Below, in pieces: positions 53,601 through 59,992 of a stretch of DNA of 64,000 nt. The first letter of the stretch is position 1. Each line of letters opens with the position of its first letter. The notes beneath the pieces are model-generated. The model was not told the DNA's origin. It saw nothing but the letters and a program-made list of their open reading frames with translations, and searched no databases. The stretch is from the NCBI GenBank assembly GCA_040768665.1, contig JAXGMN010000028.1:117280-181279 (forward strand), in the 5' to 3' direction. The translations under genes were made by a program, and so were the position numbers. Origin of the DNA: JABWBD01 sp040768665. Its GTDB lineage: Bacteria > Planctomycetota > Planctomycetia > Pirellulales > Thermoguttaceae.

Positions 53601-54618
53601 AGGCAACCATCCGTTCCAGGTCGCTTGGCTGTCCGACCACGAGCGCGACCGGTACCTGAGCGACGTTGCCGCGGCCGCAGCCGACCGCAAATGGGCCGCC
53701 CCACCGCCGATCGTTTTTGAAGGGAACGTGTCCGCCGAAGTGCGAGAAAACGCGGCGCTGGAAGAGTTGCTGCGAGCGCCGGCGTGGACCCAACGGCCAC
53801 GGACGACCGTGGCCTGGCTGGGGTCGGCGGTATCGATCAAGGAGCCGACTGCCGCCACGTTCGCGCGCCAGTCCGGCAGCAATCTGCTGGCGGTCGGACA
53901 GCGGGACGAATCCGCGTTGGGCATTCTCACCACCGCGATGGTCAGCCTCGCGGCGCAGGGGGCACCGGCGGAACTGCAATCCGATGCGCCGGGCAGCCGC
54001 TTCTATGTGCTCGATGGCACACGTCCGGAGGCCCCGGAAGCCGGCTGCTGGGATCGCGTGGCCGAAGCGGTGCCTCACCCGGTCCAAATCGGCAAGCCGC
54101 GTGATGTGGGCCGATTGATTTCCGAGGTGCTCGCGGAAGTCGAGCGACGGGAGCAGGCCGGGGTAGAGGATGCGCCGCCCGTCTATCTGATCGTATACGA
54201 CCTCGGCCGGTTCCGCGATCTTCGGCGCGCGGACGACGACTTTGGGCTATCGGGTTTCGGCGAGCAAAAGCCGCCCGACCCGGCCCAGCAATTCGGTCGT
54301 ATCCTCCGCGACGGCCCTGCTTGGGGTGTACACACGCTGGTCTGGTGCGACACGATGAACAACGTCACACGGTGGCTGGATCGGCAGACGATGCGCGACC
54401 TGGAGCTGCGAGTCGCGTTCCAGATGAACAGCAACGACTCGAGCACCTTGATCGACTCCGCAGCCGCCAGCCGGCTTGGCGTGCACCGCGCGATTCTCTA
54501 CCACGAAGGACAGGGATGGCTGGAGAAGTTTCGCCCCTATGCGGTGCCCAGCCGCGACTGGCTCGACCACGTTCGCAATCAACTGCAGAACCGTCCGGTC
54601 GATCAGGCGCTGACATGA
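50680..54618 (+). CDS. FtsK/EccC-like type VII secretion ATPase with coiled-coil N-terminus
   Basis: 1312 residues. Residues 30-167 are a long coiled coil; 221-265 contain two membrane helices (FWLVVLLWMAGSFLWFLLL and VPAGVVTAAAAAAAL); 268-424 are a second coiled coil. Three FtsK/SpoIIIE-type ATPase domains follow: D1 (about 488-650) has no Walker A (EGEGRQA), D2 (about 734-994) is complete with GKTGSGKS 768-775 and LLIIDE 872-877, and D3 (about 1031-1300) is degenerate. This three-domain layout defines EccC/EssC, the motor of type VII secretion, but in known types D1 is usually the active domain and FHA domains, not coiled coils, stand at the N-terminus. It likely exports the small proteins encoded upstream. 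Confidence 0.9.
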   Translation: MNHPHLSNDGLAHDRPARLLTELVELVAERVPAEQQIPSVFSSRQSAIQKQSEQAQGHLQEQHREHRETVDLQYAATVRRIEETFATDRAAAQRQYGESRADILRRFDEAEAFAKRRHEEAHWEAATVFEATKDGPGRKLAEIEAQLAAWQRELDNLEQHAAAVVRRRRQFHGDFEVPAQEAPAEGNLMLWIAELVGEAREQYQALLRQSVPAMFEGWRPFWLVVLLWMAGSFLWFLLLGWNNWFWVPAGVVTAAAAAAALFPWLYQTARRQSEQAYLPLRRAVARAHAMRLKMLAKAKADCDAQYAVIVQRRDEAIQTADAEFTVRSEEFSLRRQADLERVEKMRASRLEEITERRQRELADAAGRHDRVVRGLEESFQRELERIKGAGQRALLESDQRFQRRWREMAGCWREGIEKFHNAIVEIDNTCSRFFPNWETTDWDAWTPAGDVLKPIPLGHYQVDLARIPNGIPEDERLRPEQSQFALPALLPLPQRSCLLLNAEGEGRQAAVAMLQSTMLHILTALPPGKVRFTIIDPVGLGENFSAFMHLADFDEQLVANRIWTDMAHIPQRLADLTEHMENVLQVYLRNEFESIHEYNSAAGEMAEPYRILVVANFPANFTEEASRRLASIVASGPRCGVFTLMSVDRNLPSPPNFNMADLEPYAMKLSWRDGRFVGSHDGYGELPLTPQRVPGPERFTEIVKAIGRKVPDAGRVEVPFSHIGPVDGDRWSADSRSGIDVPLGRAGALKLQNLRLGRGTSQHVLIAGKTGSGKSTLLHVLVTNLALRYPPDEVEFYLVDFKKGVEFKTYATHRLPHARVVAIESEREFGLSVLERLDAELRYRGDLFRKLGVQDLAGFRAAQPEAKLPRTLLIIDEFQELFVEDDRIAQNAALLLDRLVRQGRAFGIHVLLGSQTLGGAYSLARTTLGQMAVRIALQCSDADAHLILSEDNTGARLLSRPGEAIYNDANGLYQGNHPFQVAWLSDHERDRYLSDVAAAAADRKWAAPPPIVFEGNVSAEVRENAALEELLRAPAWTQRPRTTVAWLGSAVSIKEPTAATFARQSGSNLLAVGQRDESALGILTTAMVSLAAQGAPAELQSDAPGSRFYVLDGTRPEAPEAGCWDRVAEAVPHPVQIGKPRDVGRLISEVLAEVERREQAGVEDAPPVYLIVYDLGRFRDLRRADDDFGLSGFGEQKPPDPAQQFGRILRDGPAWGVHTLVWCDTMNNVTRWLDRQTMRDLELRVAFQMNSNDSSTLIDSAAASRLGVHRAILYHEGQGWLEKFRPYAVPSRDWLDHVRNQLQNRPVDQALT

Positions 54619-54636
54619 CGACCTGGAGGAGAGCCG

Positions 54637-54735
54637 ATGGATAAAGCCCAACAGGACCTTTACAGGGGTGGTGCGGCGGGCGTATCGGAAGGGGTGGGAG
54701 TTGTGATAGACTGGAAGAATCCTTCCCCTGGCTGA
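54637..54735 (+). CDS. Possible 32-residue ORF after the type VII-like ATPase
   Basis: GGAGGAG precedes ATG 54637 by 5 bases, giving MDKAQQDLYRGG and ending NPSPG before a stop at 54733-54735. A strong ribosome binding site on such a short frame hints at a small effector or a truncated gene. It begins 19 bp after the ATPase stop. Confidence 0.25.
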   Translation: MDKAQQDLYRGGAAGVSEGVGVVIDWKNPSPG

Positions 54736-54759
54736 AATTGGTGGGTGTGTGAAGAAGCC

Positions 54760-55368
54760 ATGAGTTCCCATCTCGCTCAACTTCCCAGTGGCCCTTTCAT
54801 TCTGCGAATGGGGCCCGTGTCCGAGAAGTTTACCGAGCAGGAGTTTTTCGACTTCTGCCAACTGAATCGCGACTGGCGGATCGAGCGGACCGGCGAGGGA
54901 GAGGTGATTGCCATGCCTCCAGCCGGCGGCGAGAGCGGGAACCGCAATTTTGAGTTGATCGGGGCGATTCGCGCTTGGTCCAAGACGGATGGAACCGGAA
55001 TAGGATTTGATTCGTCGACAGGGTTCCGGTTGCCCAACGGTGCGGTTCGTTCGCCCGATGCTTCGTGGGTCCGCGCGCGGTGGGACAGTCTGTCGGAAAG
55101 CGATCGGAAGCGATTCGCGCCGATCTGTCCCGACTTTGTCGTCGAGTTTCGATCGGAATCCGATCCGCTGGCGGCAATCCAGGAAAAGATGGAAGAGTAT
55201 GTCGCAAACGGGGCCCAACTCGGCTGGTTGATCGATCGCATTGAGCGGACTGTCTGTGTCTACCGGCCTGGAAGTGACGTTCGGCGGTTGGACAACCCCG
55301 AGGTTTTGTCCGGAGAGCCCGAATTGAAGGGGTTCCCTTTGCAGATGAGCGAGATCTGGGGCGATTGA
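54760..55368 (+). CDS. Uma2-family (DUF820) restriction-nuclease-like protein
   Basis: 202 residues from ATG 54760. The PD-(D/E)XK-type core includes PDASWVRA and CPDFVVEFRSESD, then QEKMEEYVANGAQLGWLIDR, as in Uma2 proteins. These occur in very many copies in cyanobacteria and planctomycetes and are thought to be nuclease-like, with unclear function. Its location after the secretion operon may be coincidental; the intergenic gap is 141 bp. Confidence 0.88.
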   Translation: MSSHLAQLPSGPFILRMGPVSEKFTEQEFFDFCQLNRDWRIERTGEGEVIAMPPAGGESGNRNFELIGAIRAWSKTDGTGIGFDSSTGFRLPNGAVRSPDASWVRARWDSLSESDRKRFAPICPDFVVEFRSESDPLAAIQEKMEEYVANGAQLGWLIDRIERTVCVYRPGSDVRRLDNPEVLSGEPELKGFPLQMSEIWGD

Positions 55369-55393
55369 GGATCGTCTTCGACATCCCGTGGCA

Positions 55394-55427
55394 CATCAGC
55401 GCGGCTGCTTCCGAGCAGCCGGGCTGA
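55394..55427. repeat. Palindrome, copy 2 of the family at 112-141
   Basis: 14-bp arms with one mismatch around TTCCGA. Copy 1 has a 12-bp perfect stem and the same GATCTAG following. It lies 26 bp after the Uma2 gene. Confidence 0.75.
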
Positions 55428-55524
55428 TCTAGCCGAGACGGAAGAAGCTCCCAGGCTCCGTTGCCAGGAAATCTTGCCGCACACACCCCGTGCGTACATG
55501 GGTGCATCGAGCGTTCAGTTCGTT

Positions 55525-55530
55525 TATACT
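55525..55530 (+). promoter_or_regulatory. Candidate -10 for the fucosidase gene
   Basis: TATACT, 39 bases before the start codon. The -35 region at 17 bases is weak (GTGCAT). Confidence 0.35.
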
Positions 55531-55569
55531 GCCTGTTACGGTTTTTCAACATCCTTGAGGAGACACACG

Positions 55570-56940
55570 ATGCGTTTCAAAGTGATCGCCGTAGGGCTGC
55601 TGCTGGGACTTTCCTTCACCCTCAATTCCATGGGAGCCGAATCAAGCTGGAACAACGAAACCGACGCCCAGCGCGACGCCCGCATGGAGTGGTGGCGCGA
55701 TGCCCGTTTCGGCATGTTCATCCACTGGGGGCTCTACGCCATTCCGGCGGGAACCTGGGACGGCAAGCAGGTCCCCGGCATCGGCGAGTGGATCATGGAC
55801 CGGGCCAACATCCCGGTCGCGCAGTATGAGGAATTTGCCGGGCAATTCAATCCGGTGAAGTATGACCCGGCGCGTTGGGCCGAGATCGCCGCCGGCACCG
55901 GCATGAAGTACCTGGTGATCACCTCGAAGCATCACGACGGCTTCTGCCTGTTTGCGACCGATACGACCGACTACGACGTCGTCGATGCCACGCCTTACGG
56001 CAAAGACCTGCTCAAGCCGCTCGCCAAGGAGTGTCGGAAGCGAGGAGTCGAGTTCTGCACCTACTACTCGATCATGGACTGGCACCATCCGGCGCAGGTG
56101 CGTGGCAGTGAAAAGCGCTACAATCCGACGAAGATCCGCGACGGCCGCAAGCAAGAGTATATGGACTACATGAAGGCGCAGCTCAAGGATCTGCTGGAGA
56201 GCTGCGATCCGGCGGTGCTCTGGTTCGACGGCGAGTGGCCCGACTGGTACACCGAAGCAGACGGGCGCGAGATCTATGCCTATCTCCACCGACTCAAGCC
56301 CGAGATCATCATCAACAATCGCGTCGGCAAGGGCCGCAAGGGCATGGAAGGAATAAGCAAAGCCGATCAGGACTACGTCGGCGACTTCGGCACGCCCGAG
56401 CAGCAGATCCCGGCCACGGGCCTTCCGGGTGTCGACTGGGAATCGTGCATGACGATGAACGACACCTGGGGTTACAAGAGCTACGACCAGAACTGGAAGA
56501 GCGCCGAGACGCTGATCCGCAACCTGATCGACATCGCCTCCAAGGGCGGCAACTACCTGCTCAACGTCGGGCCGACCGCCGAAGGCGAGATCCCGCCGCC
56601 GTCGGTCGAGCGGCTGGCAGCCGTCGGCCGCTGGATGCAAGCCAACGGTCAGTCGATCTACGGCACGCAGGCGAGCCCATTCGAGAAAACGCCCTGGGGC
56701 CGCTGCACGCAGAAAGCGATGGACGGCAAGACCCGGCTCTATCTCCACGTCTTCCAGTGGCCCAAGGACGGCAAGCTGGCCGTACCGAAGGTACCCGGCA
56801 CGCCGGTCGCCGCAAGCCTGCTTGACGGTGGCAAGAAGCTGTCGTTCACGAAGAAGGGCGGCGGCATCAGCATTGCCCTGCCGGCCGAATCGCCCAACAA
56901 GATCGCGACGGTCGTGGTGCTCGATGTGAAGCGAAACTGA
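55570..56940 (+). CDS. GH29 alpha-L-fucosidase
   Basis: 456 residues with a signal peptide (IAVGLLLGLSFTLNSMGAE). GGAG precedes ATG 55570. The GH29 pattern is clear: RFGMFIHWGLYAIPAG near the N-terminus, KHHDGFCLF, the catalytic nucleophile Asp220 in LWFDGEWPDW, and NYLLNVGPTAEGEI near 340. A C-terminal beta-domain follows. It removes alpha-L-fucose from extracellular glycans, probably including sulfated fucans, which planctomycetes degrade. No sulfatase is adjacent in this window. Confidence 0.95.
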   Translation: MRFKVIAVGLLLGLSFTLNSMGAESSWNNETDAQRDARMEWWRDARFGMFIHWGLYAIPAGTWDGKQVPGIGEWIMDRANIPVAQYEEFAGQFNPVKYDPARWAEIAAGTGMKYLVITSKHHDGFCLFATDTTDYDVVDATPYGKDLLKPLAKECRKRGVEFCTYYSIMDWHHPAQVRGSEKRYNPTKIRDGRKQEYMDYMKAQLKDLLESCDPAVLWFDGEWPDWYTEADGREIYAYLHRLKPEIIINNRVGKGRKGMEGISKADQDYVGDFGTPEQQIPATGLPGVDWESCMTMNDTWGYKSYDQNWKSAETLIRNLIDIASKGGNYLLNVGPTAEGEIPPPSVERLAAVGRWMQANGQSIYGTQASPFEKTPWGRCTQKAMDGKTRLYLHVFQWPKDGKLAVPKVPGTPVAASLLDGGKKLSFTKKGGGISIALPAESPNKIATVVVLDVKRN

Positions 56941-56948
56941 CGGCCCGA

Positions 56949-57135
56949 GACCCCCGCGGACTTGTTCCGCGGGTGAACAAGGTTCCTCAGCTAGCACACG
57001 AGCCCCCGACAACGCCCGGCCCCCTGCCGCCTCGCGCGGCAGGGGCCAGAGGTTCCCCAGCTAGCTTCGCCGCCCCAGACATCTCCGGGACCCCCGCGGA
57101 CTTGTTTCGCGGGTGAACGAGGTTTCGCAGCTAGC
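56949..57135. repeat. Three hairpin units repeating at 70 bp, locus 2
   Basis: Units 56949-56995, 57019-57065 and 57089-57135 are each 47 bp and start exactly 70 bp apart. The stem differs between units (CCCGCGGA-type in the first and third, CTGCCGC-type in the second), while the tail ending CAGCTAGC is conserved. Spacers of 23 bp are unique. The array begins 9 bp after the fucosidase stop. Confidence 0.9.
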
Positions 57136-57159
57136 ACTGTCCCCGCGTGCGGCACAACT

Positions 57160-57900
57160 TCAAGAGGCGCGAAGCACATCTTGGTACCGTATTGGAACAT
57201 CTTCCCAGGCGTCCATGTAGGTCGATTCCAGCGGAACGTGCACGTAGTGCTCCCTTGTAAGGAACAGCGGCATCTCAGGGATCGGTTCCCCGACGGCGAA
57301 GTGCGCAACGAAAGCGTCGACCGTAGCGCCGCCAGTGTAGGCCGCCGCGGTCAACGGTCGCTCTTCGCGCAGCACGTACTCCTCCGTCCCAATTTCGCTC
57401 AGCACGGCTCCGTGGATCCCGTGCGGGTCACGAGGACCCGGGGGATGAACATCGACCAGCAGGAGGTGAACGCCGCTATCCAGCGCGGCGACCGCTTTGT
57501 CCAGGAACGATCGAATCGCGTGCCGGCTCGACTTGTTTCCGCGCGAGAGGATCTCGATCATTGCCACGATTCGATCATCGCTCGTGTGGCGAATGACCAG
57601 CGTTCGTTGCATGCGAGCATACTGGTCGCGCGCGATCGTCGTTCGAGCATGAACGGCCGGCGGGGTGTCGGTCAGCGTCGCCGTCCCGGGAAGGGGGCCT
57701 TCCGGGTCGACAATCCGACCGGTCGCCTGCAGCGTCAACACGTCCGGCGCGCCGAGATCTCCACCGAGTTGCTCGGCCATGACGTAGTAGCCTTCCGGAA
57801 GAATTCCTCGCTTCAGCGCACGCTTGATCTCCAGCACCCACGAGTAATGAAAGTCGTGGAAGGCTCCATCACTGACGCGTGTCCAATCGTGCACGGGCAT
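57160..57900 (-). CDS. DUF4058 protein
   Basis: 246 residues from ATG 57900 (PVHDWTRVSDGAFHDFHYSW, the typical family start). The rest includes EILSRGNKSS and a DVHPPGPRDP segment near 190. DUF4058 proteins are common in planctomycetes and cyanobacteria and resemble nuclease-like folds, but no function is known. It is convergent with the fucosidase across the repeat array. Confidence 0.85.
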   Translation of the reverse strand: MPVHDWTRVSDGAFHDFHYSWVLEIKRALKRGILPEGYYVMAEQLGGDLGAPDVLTLQATGRIVDPEGPLPGTATLTDTPPAVHARTTIARDQYARMQRTLVIRHTSDDRIVAMIEILSRGNKSSRHAIRSFLDKAVAALDSGVHLLLVDVHPPGPRDPHGIHGAVLSEIGTEEYVLREERPLTAAAYTGGATVDAFVAHFAVGEPIPEMPLFLTREHYVHVPLESTYMDAWEDVPIRYQDVLRAS

Positions 57901-58020
57901 GGGGATTTCCTGCCTGCCGGAAAGCGCAACCTCTCCTGTAGTATAGCGCTTGGAGTTCCGCGAGGGCAAGGCTGAAGTCGGTCCCGCTTGCCGAGCGGGA
58001 CCTGGAAGCGCCAACCATCG

Positions 58021-59811
58021 TTACTTCCGAATCAGCTCCCGCACCGTCATCCCCGCCGGAATCATCGGCAGCACGTGCTCCTGGTACGGCACGGCAACGT
58101 CCAGCAGATACGGCTCGGTCGAGTCGATCATCTCGCCCAGCGCACCGGCCAGCTCCGATTTCTGATGGACGTGCCTCGCCTGCCAGCCGAAGCCGCGGGC
58201 GATGGCCGTGAAATCGGGATACCGGCTCGCCGGGCCGAATCCGTTCCCGCGCCCGATCGCCTCGGGGTGATCGATCGGGCCCAGGTACGTGTGCGCGCGG
58301 TTCGACGAACAGAACCGATCCTCCCACTGCACGACCATGCCCAGGTGCTGGTTGTTCAACAGGAGCACCTTCACCGGCACCTTCTCGCAATGGCAGGTGG
58401 CCATTTCCTGGATATTCATCAACAGGCTGCCGTCGCCGTCGATGTCGACCACCAACGCATCGGGATGGGCGATCTTCGCGCCCATCGCGGCCGGCAGGCC
58501 GAAGCCCATCGTGCCCAGCCCGGAGCTGGAAAGCCATCGTCGCGGCCGGCGGAACTTGTAGAACTGGGCCGCCCACATCTGGTGCTGGCCCACGCCCGTC
58601 GCGATGATCGTGTCGCGGCCCCGGGTGAGCCGGCACAACTCGGCAATCGCGTGCTGGGGCAGGATGTGCGGACAGTCTTCGTCGTACTCCAACGGGTTGA
58701 CCTGCTTCCAGGCCTCGATTCGCTCGATCCAGGGCCCCAGGTTCTCCGGCGGCTGGACGATCCGGTTCAGTGCCGCCAGCGCAGGCCTCACGTCGCTGAG
58801 CACGGCGATGTGGGCCTGCTTGACCTTGTTGATCTCGGAAGCGTCGAGATCGATGTGCACGATCGTCGCCCGACGGGCGAACGCGGAGATCTTGCCGGTG
58901 ACCCGGTCGTCAAACCGCACGCCCAGCGCGATGAGCAGATCGCACTGGCTGACCGCATAGTTCGCATACACGCTGCCGTGCATCCCCAACATGTCGAGCG
59001 ACAGCGGGTCGTCGCCGGGGAATCCGCCCAATCCCGTCAGCGTCGTCGTGACGGGAATGCCGGTCTTCTCCACCAGCCGTCGCAATTCGCCCGACGCCCC
59101 GGAAGCGATCACTCCTCCGCCGGCATAGATCAGCGGGCGTTTCGACTTTCGGATCGCGTCGGCCACCGCCTGGATCTGCTCTGCGGTCGCCCGCGGCGGC
59201 TCCGAACGGTAGCCCGGCAGGTCCATGGCTGCGTCGAAGTCCGGAACGATCTCCGCAATTTGCACGTCCTTGGGCAGATCGATCAGCACCGGCCCGGGCC
59301 GGCCGGTGGTGGCGATGTGAAAGGCCTCGCGGACGATCCGCACGATGTCGCCGGGATCGGTGACCAGGTAGTGATGCTTCGTCACGCTGCGGCACACCTC
59401 GGTGGTCGGCGTTTCCTGAAAGGCGTCTCTGCCGATCACCGAAGTTACCACCTGCCCGGTGATCGCCACCATCGGAATGCTGTCGAGCTTGGCGTCGGCG
59501 ATCGCCGTGACCAGGTTCGTCGCCCCCGGACCGCTCGTGGCCATGCAGACTCCGGGCCGGCCGGTGCTGCGCGCATAGCCTTGTGCGGCGAATCCGCCCC
59601 CCTGTTCGTGGCGAGGAAGGACGACGCGGATCTTGTCTCGGTAGCGGGTGAGCGCCTGGTGGATCGCCATGCTGCACGCGCCGGGATAGGCAAAAAGCGT
59701 ATCCACTCCGTGCTGGACCAACGCGCGAACGACGACATCGGCACCACTCATCCTCTGGGGGATTCTGCGGATGCCGATGTCGATCGTAGGGTGTGCGATG
59801 GTCGTACTCAC
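58021..59811 (-). CDS. ilvB: Acetolactate synthase large subunit (acetohydroxyacid synthase)
   Basis: 596 residues from GTG 59811, which has AAAGGAG upstream. The three TPP-enzyme domains are present: N-terminal pyrimidine-binding with GACSMAIHQAL and the Glu-containing FAYPGA loop, a central domain with ALGVRFDDRVTGKI, and the C-terminal PP domain with the GDGS(L)...NN metal motif (VDIDGDGSLLMN, LLLNNQHLGMV). It condenses pyruvate to acetolactate, the first common step to valine, leucine and isoleucine. The regulatory small subunit IlvN is not in this window. A catabolic homologue is less likely given sequence features. Confidence 0.93.
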   Translation of the reverse strand: MSTTIAHPTIDIGIRRIPQRMSGADVVVRALVQHGVDTLFAYPGACSMAIHQALTRYRDKIRVVLPRHEQGGGFAAQGYARSTGRPGVCMATSGPGATNLVTAIADAKLDSIPMVAITGQVVTSVIGRDAFQETPTTEVCRSVTKHHYLVTDPGDIVRIVREAFHIATTGRPGPVLIDLPKDVQIAEIVPDFDAAMDLPGYRSEPPRATAEQIQAVADAIRKSKRPLIYAGGGVIASGASGELRRLVEKTGIPVTTTLTGLGGFPGDDPLSLDMLGMHGSVYANYAVSQCDLLIALGVRFDDRVTGKISAFARRATIVHIDLDASEINKVKQAHIAVLSDVRPALAALNRIVQPPENLGPWIERIEAWKQVNPLEYDEDCPHILPQHAIAELCRLTRGRDTIIATGVGQHQMWAAQFYKFRRPRRWLSSSGLGTMGFGLPAAMGAKIAHPDALVVDIDGDGSLLMNIQEMATCHCEKVPVKVLLLNNQHLGMVVQWEDRFCSSNRAHTYLGPIDHPEAIGRGNGFGPASRYPDFTAIARGFGWQARHVHQKSELAGALGEMIDSTEPYLLDVAVPYQEHVLPMIPAGMTVRELIRK

Positions 59812-59992
59812 GGGAGTGGTCTCCTTTGGGGCTTGGGTTGCGTAAACAGCAGAACCTCGCGCCGAATTTCGGCTCCTGGTAGACACGCCCGGCGGAACGG
59901 AGGTTCGCCCGAACTACGCCTGCAAAGGTGTCTCGCTGAAAACAGGGAAAACGACGGCCCGGATCCCGAGGCTTCAGGCTGCCGCGGTCCCT

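Noticed and set aside
46501..57135. CRISPR array interpretation of the 70-bp hairpin units
   Set aside because: Only two and three units, variable repeat stems, 23-bp spacers, no cas genes; not a CRISPR layout.
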